Shown here: positions 8,516 through 19,306 of the stretch, in pieces
How positions within the stretch are numbered: position 1 is the first letter of the stretch
Layout of the letters: each line of letters begins with the position of its first letter
Source of the DNA: Stentor roeselii
Taxonomy: Eukaryota; Ciliophora; Heterotrichea; Heterotrichida; Stentoridae
Direction of reading: 5' to 3'
Assembly (NCBI GenBank): GCA_006503475.1
Contig: RSEH01000013.1
Span: forward strand, 124,001 to 188,000
DNA: 64,000 nucleotides
Notes under the pieces: model-generated
Seen by the model: the letters and a program-made list of their open reading frames with translations, nothing else
The model's database searches: none
What the model was told of the DNA's origin: nothing
Translations under genes and position numbers: made by a program

Positions 8516-9811
8516 TTAAATATCTTCAGTATTATTTACTATCTTCAATGATTTAGGATTGAGATTCAAATAATGTGGCAACCTTCTTACATTGATATCA
8601 GTGTTGACACTTTCAGTGGCTTCAAAGTTGTTATTTTTGATTTCATTTATAAGAGTATCCAGTTTGTTCTTGCATTCTTTAAAACAGTCAATCAAATTAT
8701 CAGGAGTGATTTCCTTGATTTTTTTTAAAAGGTCAAGTTGATACATAAGTCTAGAAAGACTACTGATAGCCGTATTAACGACACAATCAAGTTTTTCAAT
8801 ATAATCCTCAAAGTTCTCTAAATAAAACATCCTCTGTTTAAATGTCTCTTCCTTCATCTGTATCTCTTTATTGCTCTGCAAGTTGCTAAGAGCTTTAAAC
8901 TTAAGTTCTTCAAGTTCTTTTCCAACATTTTTGCGATCATCATTCAATTTTTCAATCTGCTGCAAGGCCTGATTGACAGAATCCTTAAGTCTTGCTTTAT
9001 TTTCCCTAAGATAGACATAATGCGGGTACATATCATTGACACTAACAATATTAGTGATTTTCTGTATTTCCAAAAACTTTTCTTCTTGTTTCATGACATG
9101 AGTTTCGATATCTTTGAGTTCTTCCATCATTTTTTCATCACTTTTCAGCTTCGAAAGGTCAGATTCAAGTTTTAGTAATTTTTTTGCTTCAATTGTATGA
9201 AGTTCAAGTAGGACATTTTTTTCTTGTTCTTTTTTGATGCAGTACCTGAACTTTTTCTTATCGACTAAAAATTTGATCTCTGCTTTGAGTTTGTCTTCTT
9301 TTTCTTTTTTTAACTGCTCTAAGATGAGCTGGTCCTGTTTGAGTTCTTTTTCAAATTGTTTGATGTTATCATTTTCCTTCTGAATGATTTTGTAATGTTT
9401 TTCCAGTTCTGAAACGACTAAGTTTATCTCTTTTCTCTTGTTGCGAATAGGTTCTGACATCTTCACTAAACTTTTCTTTCTACTTACAATCATATTTTCA
9501 AGATTTTCCTGGTAAATCAGTTTTTCCCTCAATTTTTCAACCATCTTTTCATACTCCTGGCCTTTTTCCTCCAGGTAATCCTGCTGTCCAGTGAAATCAT
9601 CACATTGCGAAACAAGAATTCTCAATTGTTCCTCAAGTTGCTCCAGTTGTTCTTCTTTCGAAAGGTTTTCATGTCGAATTTTATTAAAAACTCTTTTTTT
9701 CCCTAAAACTGACTGTTCAAAAATTTTGATTTCATCTTTGACATGTTCCGAATTTTCTAAAGTTTGAATAGTTTTCATGATTGAATTTGAAGACTTTGCA
9801 GCTTTTTCCAT
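8516..9811 (-). CDS. Long coiled-coil protein
   Basis: This is a 431-residue frame that is almost entirely charged coiled coil (about residues 15-390), for example 'EEQLEQLEEQLRILVSQ'. There are no catalytic motifs, membrane segments or signal peptide. A structural or ciliary/cytoskeletal role would be typical, but the sequence does not show which. It starts 15 nt after the stop of the small gene at 9827-10111, in the same direction, a tight run. Confidence 0.8.
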   Translation of the reverse strand: MEKAAKSSNSIMKTIQTLENSEHVKDEIKIFEQSVLGKKRVFNKIRHENLSKEEQLEQLEEQLRILVSQCDDFTGQQDYLEEKGQEYEKMVEKLREKLIYQENLENMIVSRKKSLVKMSEPIRNKRKEINLVVSELEKHYKIIQKENDNIKQFEKELKQDQLILEQLKKEKEDKLKAEIKFLVDKKKFRYCIKKEQEKNVLLELHTIEAKKLLKLESDLSKLKSDEKMMEELKDIETHVMKQEEKFLEIQKITNIVSVNDMYPHYVYLRENKARLKDSVNQALQQIEKLNDDRKNVGKELEELKFKALSNLQSNKEIQMKEETFKQRMFYLENFEDYIEKLDCVVNTAISSLSRLMYQLDLLKKIKEITPDNLIDCFKECKNKLDTLINEIKNNNFEATESVNTDINVRRLPHYLNLNPKSLKIVNNTEDI

Positions 9812-9826
9812 ATCTCTTATTAGAAG

Positions 9827-10111
9827 TTACTCGTTAAATTGCTGGTCTACTCTTTTTTTTATCCCGTCGATTATCGCTGTTGACAGACTTGACCGTGACA
9901 TGTTGCCTGATTTTTCCTTACGCTTTAAAAAGTTGCTGAATGAGCTTTTTGGACGTGTTGGTTCGATGGGCAAGATGGCAGAGGCGTTTGGCTTAAGAGT
10001 GGAAATCGTTGTGTTCAGTCTGATTTTGGGCAAGCGGTTTAGAGAAGACTTTTCCAGGAGGTTCACTTCAGTGTGGATGAAAACACTGGCTTCTGGCTTG
10101 TCTTGAATCAT
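9827..10111 (-). CDS. Small hypothetical protein (94 residues)
   Basis: The frame runs from ATG at 10111 to TAA at 9827. It is basic and Ser-rich, from MIQDKPEASVFIHTEVNLLE to KKRVDQQFNE, with no known domain. The frame stays open further upstream, but ATG 10111 is preferred: TTTATAATCAAA directly precedes it, and the upstream part would overlap the coding start of the B-box/Kelch gene. It is divergent from that gene with only 12 nt between start codons, and 15 nt from the coiled-coil gene downstream. Position between two solid genes in the window's usual tight spacing supports it; nothing else does. Confidence 0.55.
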   Translation of the reverse strand: MIQDKPEASVFIHTEVNLLEKSSLNRLPKIRLNTTISTLKPNASAILPIEPTRPKSSFSNFLKRKEKSGNMSRSSLSTAIIDGIKKRVDQQFNE

Positions 10112-10123
10112 TTTGATTATAAA
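10112..10123. promoter_or_regulatory. 12-nt bidirectional intergenic segment
   Basis: The two divergent start codons are separated only by tttgattataaa. Read toward the plus gene it gives GATTATAAA-ATG; read toward the minus gene it gives TTTATAATCAAA-ATG. Both directions therefore present a TATAA-like string against the start codon. Confidence 0.5.
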
Positions 10124-11260
10124 ATGGGAAAAAGCAAGTTCTGTGACTTGTGTTGTGAAGGTCTTCGATTGTTTTATTGCTCCTGTGAACAAATATTTAT
10201 TTGCCAGAATTGTAAAGAGAAGCATGAAAATCATGTGATTTTCGAGGCTGAAATGAAAGAAGTTGACTTTAGCATTTTGTCTGAGAGAACGATTAATGAA
10301 GATGTTGTCAAACATTTAGAAAAACTTTTAAATATTGTTGTTGAGTTTAAACAGCGACTTGAAAATGCAGACCCAGAAAATCCTCCGAAAGAATTATTGA
10401 ATATTAAGATTACTTACACTTATTTACGAGAATTTTTGAATGTGCTTTTTAGAAATCAATCTCTTGATTCTTTAGTTTATCTTCCTGATAGAGAAAATAA
10501 TATTTACTGTTTTAACATTAGAACCAGGGAGACATCAGATACAAATATTACTATTGATGGAAATATCAAAGGACCTTTTTGGGTGTTAGAATGGAAAAAT
10601 TTTTTAGTGATTTTAGGAGGAATACGAGGAAATTCTATCAGTGATAAGATTTATCTTGCTGAAAAAACTAGTGGAGATGTTACTACTTTTTCTTCTTTAC
10701 CCAGTGGGTTAAGTGGAGGATTCACTCCTGTTATTTATGAGGATTTTCTGTATATTATTGGAGGAAGGGTCAAAAAAGGGATGAAAAAAATTCCAACGAA
10801 GGAAGTTCTTGTTTTAAATTTGAATACTGGAAGATTTGAAATGAGTTTGAAAATGTGCAATGAAAGAACAGAGGTTTCAGCTTGTGTTGCGAATAATATT
10901 CTTTTTGTTATATCGCCTGATTGTCCTGGTACTATTGAAATGAAGAACTTGGGGGATAATAGCGACTTTTCTAACTATGAAACGAATGATGAGGTCTTAA
11001 AAGGAGCGGCTTGTCTTTACAGTTATCAAAATGTATTGTTTTTGTTTAAGGACTACAAAATTTTTAAATGTAGAGATATAGAAAATTTGGAATTTGAAGT
11101 GGAAACTGTAGTCGAAGAGATTTTAGATAGTGAGGGTTCTGAGAAATGGAATAATATTAGACCACCTTATGTTGATAACAATTTTACTGCTTTCTTTAAT
11201 GAAAGATTGTTTTTTTTGTTCAATCAAAGGAATGATGTAGAGACTTTTTCTTATCGTTAG
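10124..11260 (+). CDS. B-box zinc finger and Kelch-repeat protein
   Basis: The 378-residue protein begins MGKSKFCDLCCEGLRLFYC. The Cys/His spacing CxxC...CxC...CxxC...HxxxH (residues about 7-38) is a B-box-type zinc site. After a helical linker, residues about 130-370 form Kelch-like propeller blades with 'FLVILGGIRGNS' and 'FLYIIGGRVKKG', the Gly-Gly blade signature. B-box/coil/propeller proteins are a large family in ciliates and usually act as scaffolds or ligase adaptors; no RING is present, so ligase activity is not implied. The start at 10124 is preferred over an in-frame ATG 51 nt upstream, because GATTATAAA directly precedes it and the zinc site begins at once. Confidence 0.8.
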   Translation: MGKSKFCDLCCEGLRLFYCSCEQIFICQNCKEKHENHVIFEAEMKEVDFSILSERTINEDVVKHLEKLLNIVVEFKQRLENADPENPPKELLNIKITYTYLREFLNVLFRNQSLDSLVYLPDRENNIYCFNIRTRETSDTNITIDGNIKGPFWVLEWKNFLVILGGIRGNSISDKIYLAEKTSGDVTTFSSLPSGLSGGFTPVIYEDFLYIIGGRVKKGMKKIPTKEVLVLNLNTGRFEMSLKMCNERTEVSACVANNILFVISPDCPGTIEMKNLGDNSDFSNYETNDEVLKGAACLYSYQNVLFLFKDYKIFKCRDIENLEFEVETVVEEILDSEGSEKWNNIRPPYVDNNFTAFFNERLFFLFNQRNDVETFSYR

Positions 11261-11540
11261 GTTAGATTTAATCAATTTATTAGTAATGGATTTAATTATA
11301 ATTATCTTGATGTGATGTTTTAGGTATTTTAAGCTCACATTAAAGAATTTGTAATAATGTTATAATCTAAATAAACTTTATTCTTAAGGGATAAGTCTTT
11401 TATAATTTTAAGCTCCTTCTTTACACAAATAGTTAATCTTAATATATCTGAATATTTTAAAATGATAACATCACTCTAATCTTTTCTAAATTTCTAAAAA
11501 TCATATCATTTAAAACTTACATCAGTTCTTTAAAATAAAG

Positions 11541-14500
11541 ATGACAGAATTGATCCAAGGTCTCTGTGATTGTCTGATTGCTTTCAGCATTACTACCTAT
11601 ACCTGCCAATCATCTTCCTATTACTTACTCTTCTCATTGTTCCTTCATTCAAGCAAGATGTTTTTAAAAATCCAGAAGCCCATCTGTTATCTTTTTCTGA
11701 TGATCCCAAGCAGCGCATTATTCCTTTTGAAGCTTTCACTATTATTGACAGGGTATCAAAGTGAAATAACCGACTGGGTGATATCAAGTTCCGAGTCCTG
11801 GCATTCAATGCTTCCAGATATATTAGTCTTGTTTTGTTCATCAGGAGGTTTAATATCATCTCAATTTTCTCTTCCCTTGCCTACCTTTTCCTATTCAGAC
11901 TCAATCATCATAAGTGTAATGATGATCTACAGTGGTTTGGCCTTGTCTTCAATGGGCTTTGTCATGCTTTTAACCTCTCTTTCCATGATAGTTTTAAAGC
12001 AGGTCTTCAGACAGTCAGACATTCCTTATATTTACTCCTTCGGGTTTTCTTTGTCTTACTTAGAAGTTCTGACGCCTTTTTTGCAGTTCACGCTTGGGCA
12101 GTCTGAACGATTTGACATCTTTGAAAATCCAGAATATCATGATCTGGTCAGATGCCTTTTAATACTGATTTATGTGCTCTGTGGAATGAACTTAACTGAA
12201 AAAAAGATAGATTTCCCTGAAGCTCGTCAAAAACTACTGAAAGATGAAGATAACGAGATGAGTTTCTTTGAAAAGGTTAGAATTTTAGTGATTTATATTC
12301 TTACAGTAAGCCTTCTTTGGGGCTGGATCATGAAATTTCAAGGACTTGAGAGACTTGTGTACATGTTCTGGATTTTTTACTCAATCATGGAAAAAAACAA
12401 TGAAAAAATTCATAAAATTTCTAAGTTTTTACTTATCCCAAGTCTAGCCCTGGCGCAGCCTGTTTATTATATTTTGGCTCTTGGAAAAAACGATTCAGAA
12501 AATGAAATTATTAAAAACTTCTTCTTCATGGCAATGACTCAATGTTGTGTTTCCATCTGGACTCACTGCAGTAGTTCAATGACTGCTGAAAGTGACGTCT
12601 GGAGCTCAATTCATGGAGTTTATTTGACTTGGATATTGAAAAAGTTTTACATCATTTCTTTGATTGTTCTTTTCTTGGTGGGACTTTCAGATATCAATAT
12701 TTTATACACTGGACTCATGGCTTTTTGCATTTGGTTCATGTTGGACCCTGCAGCTTTGAAAAAATACTGGAAAATACTGCTTTTATATGAAATGCTTATT
12801 TTGATGGTTAGAGGACTTTGGATTTTTCTTTTACCTTTCATACCGAAATTTCAAACGGCTTCGAAAATTATTGGACTTCCGACTAATTATGACTTGAGTA
12901 TTTATGATTACCTCTTGTGGATTCTGCTTTTGACTACAAGTATACAGCAAGTCGCAAGTCAAATAGAATTAGAAAAAAATGAACAAATATCGAAATTTTT
13001 AGGGATTTTGGATTCTATTTATAATTTGGTTTCTCAGTTTGAGGTCTGGGTCATGTATTTTTTGCTGCTGATAATTCAAACCCTTGGAGTCGTGAATTAC
13101 TTAAATTCTATAAGACTAGTAATAACACTACTGGTGATTTTCAAGCACCTATCAAACATCCGACAGAAAATAATTCTCAACTATACAGGAGTTTACCATT
13201 TGTTAGTAGTCCTCGAGGTATACTCAGGACTACTTCTCGCAATTCGATACGTTTACCAGTTCTTAAAATTCATTCCTTCCGCAGACCATCTCGAATTTCC
13301 CAACATCGGTTTCCAAATCTACGAAGTAAAAGAACTTTATCAAAGCACTGCCACTGACTGCATTTTACTTATCGCTTCAGTCTTCGCTTCAAGAAACTGC
13401 AAAAGACTTTCTGAGTACTGTGATGTAACTGGTAAGAAAATCAAGTACAAGATCTTCAAGAAGTACTTTTCAAATCCTTTTATTTACATTGTCTTGATTT
13501 CCGCTTTTGTTAATGCGACTTTAGGGCAGGTCTCAGTGATGATGATGATAAATGTTGTTGCGATTTGTGTTTATCAGATAATCACTGCAAGTTATTTCGT
13601 TAATCATTCGAAAGGTGTTCTGGAAAGGAGTAAATTAATCGAATGGGAAAAAAGAGCTCTTTTGTGGAGGTTTTTATTTGTTTCAACGATTTTTTCAATT
13701 TTTTTGTCGTATTTCGCTTTTTTGGTGAATAGGTCTTATTTGGAGGACTGGGTGTTGAATGGCTTGGAGTTCTTATTGAAAAATTTAGGGTTTTCTAAGG
13801 ACTTTAGCAGTGTTTTAGATGAGGCTAAGTTCAATCTCACTTTTTTGCTTTTGTTAGTCGTTGAAAGGCATTGTTTGCAGTATAATATGCCCTCGACTCA
13901 GAAAAAACCTGAAAAAGTGCCGAATAAGGAAGCTTTTAAAAAGTTTATTAACTTTATACGAGTGTTAAACTTACTCAAGTCTATTTTTGAAGCACTTATA
14001 CCTGTGTTCTTTTTAATGATTGCTTTTTATAGATTGGATTTTATTGCGTTTTTGTATGTTAGCTTGATTTTTATTAGCTTTTGCACTCGCGAACTGATTC
14101 ATCCGAAGTTTTTGTTTGTTTCGGCGAGTGTTTTAACTGTTATTGGCTACTTTTTTGCGTGTTCGAAGTATTTCTTGGTGTATTTTCAGTTTTACTATCA
14201 GAAAGAATTTGTTATCTTGAGTGATTGGCTCATCACCTACATCAGCCTGCTAAACCTATCAACAACAGAATCCCAGCTAATCCTATACGAGCTCCTAACA
14301 GAGTTATTCATGTTAGTCTACTTTTACTACCTAAGCTACCGTGAAAAGCAATTGCTAGAAATCGAAGAAAAATACAAACTTTTCTCATCAAACCTTCAAG
14401 ACACCTTCGATGACGACCGACGAAATTCCAGTTGGAAGTCAAATTTAAAAAACCTTTTAATCCACACGAAAAAAGGTTTTTACCTTGTCTCCCGTTACCT

Positions 14501-17500
14501 TCTAGTCGGAATCGCTCTTCTATTCATAACCCAGAGCATCGGTCTTCTTTCAACCTTTTACTACATCTTCCTATTGATCTTCATCTTGAAAGAAATAAGC
14601 ATCTACCTGAACAAAAACATTACATCTTACATAAAACTCGTTACTTTCTTCCTCAGATTTCTAATCTTTGACCTGACCTTGCAAATCTTCATTCAAATCC
14701 CGCTTTCCTTATACTCTGACCAATCTCTTGAAAAATGGTGCAAATGTATCGGCCTTGTTAAACTCACTGGAGCCAGTTCTGAAGTTTCTTCTAACTTGAC
14801 AACTATTTTATTTAAAATTTACACTTTTTTAGTCGTTTTGATGCTTCAGAGAATGATGAAAAGCAAGGACTATGAAGAGTTTCTTTGCAAGTTTTTTAGG
14901 GAATTTGAGGAAAAATCGAAGAAGATTTCTGAAGAAATGACTGAACATTTTAATAATGAAAGGATTAAAATGAATAAGTTTTATGCTGAGTCTAATCAGA
15001 GGTTTGAAGGTGAGTTGAAGAAAATTGAAGTGAATATTGAGACATGGAAGAAGAATTTTCAGACTCACTTTAAAAGAGGGATGAACAAAGGAGATAGGAC
15101 TTATACGAACATCACTATGAAAAATGAGGAGGTGGATGAAGAAAAGACTGTAAGAAAAAATGCTGGGTTTAAATCAAAGTTCAATTCTTTCTTGGTTTCT
15201 TTTGTGGACCCTTATTTATTCAAAAATTTTATAAAGAAAATCACTGTCATTAACTATTCATTCGATGCAGCTCCAAGAAAAAACCCAAGATTTTCTATTA
15301 CAAGAAGAGCATCAAGAAGAAATACAGATAAAAACTTATTTCCTCGATCATCTGTTGTTTCATTTGAAAGAAGGTCAAGACAGCTTGAAGTTCTTCAAGA
15401 AAAAATAGAAAATTCTGATGATTCTTCTAGTTCAGATGATTCTAGTTCATCAAGTTCAGACACCGGTTCAAATCTTTCAGTGCAGTCAGTGAAAGAGATA
15501 AAGTTTCAAGACAGTATCGAGAAAGAAGAGATAGAATATGACATCAAGTTTCAAGACTACTTTTTACTCTTCATCTACTCCTTAGCAAGTAACACAGAGT
15601 CGATAGTTTATCTGACTTTTTTTATAAACAACTGGATGTACTGCAGTCTTGAGTCACTTGTTTTCCCTTTGTCAGCCCTCAGTTATGGAATGATTTTATA
15701 CCCAAGACCACCTTCGAAGTACTTTAGAGTAATGCTTTATTACACTGAATTCGTATTTTTTATCAAACTCATGGTGCAGTTGGAAGTTTGGAGTATCGCT
15801 TTTGGTTATGAATTCTTAAAAGACTTTAAAGATCCTTTTAAAGTCGGATTCAACTTGGCGAAGAATACTCACAGTGGCTCTTTGTTTAACTATATCTTCT
15901 GGGATGTTATCGTGATTGTTGCTCTACTTTTGCATAATTTCTATTTGATCAAAGTTGGCTTCTGGAGCTGCACTGAAACTGAAATCGAGAGTTTAAATGA
16001 AGCAAAAGAACGACTTGGTCTTAAGTCAAGACAAACTTTCAAGAAAGAAGTGAAAAAACAGTCCTTAATTGAAAACCTCTTGCCAAGCAGCAAAGAGGAA
16101 AAGCCAGGTAGAGACTTTTACTTCATCGCAATAACAGCGCAAATGGTCATTCTAGTTTACATTTTCTGTTTTTTCACTCAGATGGACGGAAACTCGCAAG
16201 ACATCTCTCAAGCCATCAGAGCCAACCAGTTCCAAGGCCGAATGATTGTAGTTCTATTGATCCAGATGTCATTAATCATCATCGAGAGGTACTTTTATGT
16301 AAGTCGAACTTCACAGGCACTGACTGAAGCTCAAAAAACAAAAGAATCAATCACGAATTCAACTCCAGTAGCAAGATATCGAAGCTCTACAGCTTATGGA
16401 ACTGAAATTTCTTCAAGACTTCCAAGGCCTGGGTCTGGAATTATCACTTTTAACTTTAAGGAGACTTTGATTCAGAATGAAAAAAGCAAGTCAGGTGTTA
16501 GGTTCCCTCCATTGTTGAGGATTATTGTTTTTTTGTCGTTGCTTTTTGCTGTTCATTTGATTGTGTTTTTTTACCTTCCTTTCAATGGAAATTTTTCAAG
16601 TAATGGAGAGATTTATTGTAGAGAGAAGGAATCTCGTTGTAATGATTTTGAAAAAAATTCGTATATTCAGGGGTTTTATGTGTTGTACTTGGTTTATCTG
16701 ATTATCACAGCCATGCAGATTAAGTATAGTCTTCCCAGTTTCTCGAAAGTGACTTTTCCTTTGATGAGGGATCCAGGGGCTTCGAATTATTATTTGTTTC
16801 TTGCTTATCGATCCGCTCCTTTTTTGTTTGAAATAAGGACCTTGATGGACTGGACCTTCTCCAACACTGCCCTCACGATTTTTCAATGGTTTAAGTTTGA
16901 AGACATATACGCTCAGTTATTTATAAACGAATGCTACCAAAAATCAATGAACTTCAAAGCTCACGGTGAAAAAATCGCTCGAAAACAGAAGTTTTTCATG
17001 GGTGTTTGCGGTTTATTCATTATTCTCGTGATTATCTTTATCCCATTGCTTGTCTTCAGCAGTATAAACCCAGTAAATGAATCAAACCCAGTTTATTCCG
17101 CAAGTATCAACTTAGACTTGGCGTTAAAAGACAGAAGATTCGAGTTGTACTCAGTGAAATCATCAGAAAAAATAGAAGAAGTACATCGAGACGCATGGGA
17201 AGACCTGTACAAGTTCAACGAAATTCACCAGTTGAGTTCTTCTGATCAGCCTCACATGCAGAAGGTCACAATGCCTGTCGATTCTGACCAGGTCTGGCTC
17301 ATCACACCTCCTAACAAGAAAAAACTCTGTCAAATGATTCAAGATTCTAAAAACGAGACAGCCCAAGCTGGACTTTTAATGAGATACTCGTTTTTCCGAC
17401 GCTTTCCAGTCACGAAAACTGAAGTCACTTTGACTGTCAACAAAATGATTGAGAAAAGCACACTAATTGACTTCGAAGAAGTGATTTGTCTTGGTAAAAA

Positions 17501-18023
17501 CTCTTCAATACTTGTTCCCAAGGTTTTCGATGACTTGATTCGACTTCCAAGTAGTGGAGATGAAATATACCCGATCATTATTCAAGATGAAAGGTTTTCA
17601 AGTGACTTGTTTTTGACTTTAGACGTGGAAGAAGGTTTAAGATGGTGGAAGTTGAGTACTTTGAATCATTTCGGTAAGACTGAAGGTGTCAGTTTTTTTA
17701 CAGTTTCAGATTCTTACAGCTTTGTCACTCTTAACTTCTCGATTCTGACTTTTTATATCTCTGTTGTTTACTTTGTAGGAACACTGATCAAGTATGTCAC
17801 GAAAGGGTCTGGAAGGAATGTGGTCATGACTGATATGAAAAATACTAAAGACTTGCAGGTTTTGTGTGAAGGAATTTATATCAGTCGCATGATTGGGAAG
17901 TTAAAGGAAGAAGAAGAACTTTATTTTGAATTATTGGACATTTTAAGGTCTCCGGAGATCACGAAGATGATTACTGGAAGTTCTTCTATTAAGCAAGAGG
18001 AAAATGATAAGAAAAATAGGTAG
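11541..18023 (+). CDS. PIEZO: Piezo-type mechanosensitive cation channel, copy A
   Basis: The 2160-residue protein has dozens of hydrophobic segments, the size and layout of a Piezo trimer subunit. Diagnostic C-terminal features are in order. The anchor is 'APFLFEIRTLMDWTFSNTA' near residue 1760, the Piezo PFEW-type motif, followed by 'FKFEDIYAQLFI'. The outer helix is near 1815-1830. The extracellular cap is about 1840-2055, with 'VWLITPPNKKKLCQM'. The inner pore helix is 'FSILTFYISVVYFVGTLIKY' near 2060-2085. The cytosolic end has 'LYFELLDILRSPEITKMI'. An acidic Ser/Asp-rich loop lies near 1293-1315. Piezo channels open under membrane tension and pass cations including calcium, which fits a contractile touch-sensitive ciliate. 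No intron is seen. From about 15,490 to the stop the DNA is nearly identical to copy B; the 5' half is clearly diverged. The start AATAAAG-ATG matches copy B. Confidence 0.93.
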   Translation: MTELIQGLCDCLIAFSITTYTCQSSSYYLLFSLFLHSSKMFLKIQKPICYLFLMIPSSALFLLKLSLLLTGYQSEITDWVISSSESWHSMLPDILVLFCSSGGLISSQFSLPLPTFSYSDSIIISVMMIYSGLALSSMGFVMLLTSLSMIVLKQVFRQSDIPYIYSFGFSLSYLEVLTPFLQFTLGQSERFDIFENPEYHDLVRCLLILIYVLCGMNLTEKKIDFPEARQKLLKDEDNEMSFFEKVRILVIYILTVSLLWGWIMKFQGLERLVYMFWIFYSIMEKNNEKIHKISKFLLIPSLALAQPVYYILALGKNDSENEIIKNFFFMAMTQCCVSIWTHCSSSMTAESDVWSSIHGVYLTWILKKFYIISLIVLFLVGLSDINILYTGLMAFCIWFMLDPAALKKYWKILLLYEMLILMVRGLWIFLLPFIPKFQTASKIIGLPTNYDLSIYDYLLWILLLTTSIQQVASQIELEKNEQISKFLGILDSIYNLVSQFEVWVMYFLLLIIQTLGVVNYLNSIRLVITLLVIFKHLSNIRQKIILNYTGVYHLLVVLEVYSGLLLAIRYVYQFLKFIPSADHLEFPNIGFQIYEVKELYQSTATDCILLIASVFASRNCKRLSEYCDVTGKKIKYKIFKKYFSNPFIYIVLISAFVNATLGQVSVMMMINVVAICVYQIITASYFVNHSKGVLERSKLIEWEKRALLWRFLFVSTIFSIFLSYFAFLVNRSYLEDWVLNGLEFLLKNLGFSKDFSSVLDEAKFNLTFLLLLVVERHCLQYNMPSTQKKPEKVPNKEAFKKFINFIRVLNLLKSIFEALIPVFFLMIAFYRLDFIAFLYVSLIFISFCTRELIHPKFLFVSASVLTVIGYFFACSKYFLVYFQFYYQKEFVILSDWLITYISLLNLSTTESQLILYELLTELFMLVYFYYLSYREKQLLEIEEKYKLFSSNLQDTFDDDRRNSSWKSNLKNLLIHTKKGFYLVSRYLLVGIALLFITQSIGLLSTFYYIFLLIFILKEISIYLNKNITSYIKLVTFFLRFLIFDLTLQIFIQIPLSLYSDQSLEKWCKCIGLVKLTGASSEVSSNLTTILFKIYTFLVVLMLQRMMKSKDYEEFLCKFFREFEEKSKKISEEMTEHFNNERIKMNKFYAESNQRFEGELKKIEVNIETWKKNFQTHFKRGMNKGDRTYTNITMKNEEVDEEKTVRKNAGFKSKFNSFLVSFVDPYLFKNFIKKITVINYSFDAAPRKNPRFSITRRASRRNTDKNLFPRSSVVSFERRSRQLEVLQEKIENSDDSSSSDDSSSSSSDTGSNLSVQSVKEIKFQDSIEKEEIEYDIKFQDYFLLFIYSLASNTESIVYLTFFINNWMYCSLESLVFPLSALSYGMILYPRPPSKYFRVMLYYTEFVFFIKLMVQLEVWSIAFGYEFLKDFKDPFKVGFNLAKNTHSGSLFNYIFWDVIVIVALLLHNFYLIKVGFWSCTETEIESLNEAKERLGLKSRQTFKKEVKKQSLIENLLPSSKEEKPGRDFYFIAITAQMVILVYIFCFFTQMDGNSQDISQAIRANQFQGRMIVVLLIQMSLIIIERYFYVSRTSQALTEAQKTKESITNSTPVARYRSSTAYGTEISSRLPRPGSGIITFNFKETLIQNEKSKSGVRFPPLLRIIVFLSLLFAVHLIVFFYLPFNGNFSSNGEIYCREKESRCNDFEKNSYIQGFYVLYLVYLIITAMQIKYSLPSFSKVTFPLMRDPGASNYYLFLAYRSAPFLFEIRTLMDWTFSNTALTIFQWFKFEDIYAQLFINECYQKSMNFKAHGEKIARKQKFFMGVCGLFIILVIIFIPLLVFSSINPVNESNPVYSASINLDLALKDRRFELYSVKSSEKIEEVHRDAWEDLYKFNEIHQLSSSDQPHMQKVTMPVDSDQVWLITPPNKKKLCQMIQDSKNETAQAGLLMRYSFFRRFPVTKTEVTLTVNKMIEKSTLIDFEEVICLGKNSSILVPKVFDDLIRLPSSGDEIYPIIIQDERFSSDLFLTLDVEEGLRWWKLSTLNHFGKTEGVSFFTVSDSYSFVTLNFSILTFYISVVYFVGTLIKYVTKGSGRNVVMTDMKNTKDLQVLCEGIYISRMIGKLKEEEELYFELLDILRSPEITKMITGSSSIKQEENDKKNR

Positions 18024-19306
18024 AAGTTTAGCTAAAGGTTGATTGATTAATTTTTTCATATTTTTTTAGAGTAGTAGAAGTGATATATCATTGATTCTTG
18101 CTTTAATTATCGATTTTTATTTCAAGGGTATTTGATAATTCAATAGAATATATCATGTTAAAACTTCTAAGTTCGAACCATGCGATATCATACTTTTAAA
18201 CAAGAAATTACATCTCGTTCTTAAATATTTGTAGAGTTATATCTAATTATTCAAGCTACTTAAAAACTATTTAGTGGATGTTTCCTTGTTAAATAAAATT
18301 TCAAAGTTATATTGTGAATTTTCATTTGGGCTAAGGCATGATTATGATTTTTTCTGAGTTTAGATCTTGCAATAAATATTATTCTTTTATTTTTATTAGA
18401 TATACACTTGTAAGGGATGGTGTTCGTTTTTAACTATTTCATGTGCCAATATGATTTGATTAATCTTATCTTTTAATTTTTTTTGCGTTTTATATTTTCT
18501 TCTAGTTATTTTCGTGTTTGAACTTGATTGAAATCTTTATACATTCACATTATAGCATAGTTAGGAGTAGTTTATCAAAAAATCATGTCTCTGTATTATC
18601 TATAACATATATATAATAGTGTTTTTCCAAATATGAGATGAATTAATACTTAAAAGGGGTATTATCTTCAAACTTCAGAATGTATTGTTTTGGTAAATAC
18701 ATGTAAAGTTTGAAAAAGAAATAATGCTGCAAGATATTAAAGATTTGTGGAATTTAAGATATAGAGTTATCACAGGATCCCTGATGTTGATGATGATAAT
18801 GATGTTGATGATGAATGATGTTGATGATGAATTTACTACTTAATAAAATGAAAATATGCTGTGTATAATAAGCATGAGATTTATAGATAGTTTTATTCTT
18901 ATTGTTAAAAAAACTCATTATAAGATTAAACGCAGTTTCTTACTTATAATTTTATCTGTTTTCTCTTCTTCTTCATGAGGTGTTTTCAGACTAAAAATTT
19001 ATTTTCAAGCTGAGAAATTACTATATCATCTGCCATAATATTTTAACTTTATCATTATTTGAAGTTCGTCACGAATGTCCTATGAAAAACTCAAGCTTGA
19101 AATAGTAAATGAAACTTTCCCTACTTTAAATCATTCTAATAACATCAAATGAAACTTTACTTAACTTGAACTCATTCTAATAGAAATTTGAAAATTCAAA
19201 CCTTAAACTCACTCTTATGAGACTTTCTTTAAAGTTTTGTCTATTTAAGAAAGTTTAAATTCAAAATTAAGATAGTATAAAAACTTCTGAAATATCTACA
19301 ATAAAG
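18024..19306. other. Intergenic region between the Piezo copies (1283 nt)
   Basis: The DNA is AT-rich with no frame I can support. The first 30 nt after the stop still resemble the sequence after copy B's stop, so the homology passes the coding end slightly. An impure GATGTT/GATGAT microsatellite lies at about 18782-18832. Around 19105-19225 a short motif like AATGAAACTTT...CATTCTAATA recurs three times. The last 60 nt hold the presumed promoter of copy B. Confidence 0.6.

Noticed and set aside
9827-10315. Full 162-codon version of the minus frame at 9827
   Set aside because: The upstream 68 codons overlap the B-box coding region of the opposite gene; only the 94-residue version from ATG 10111 is kept.
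16596-16886. Antisense 96-codon frame conserved in both Piezo copies (also 24356-24646)
   Set aside because: It is conserved only because the underlying DNA is identical in the homogenised block; no independent coding evidence.
18165-18260. GTTCGAACC string suggesting a tRNA T-loop
   Set aside because: No acceptor stem, D-arm or anticodon arm can be paired around it on either strand.
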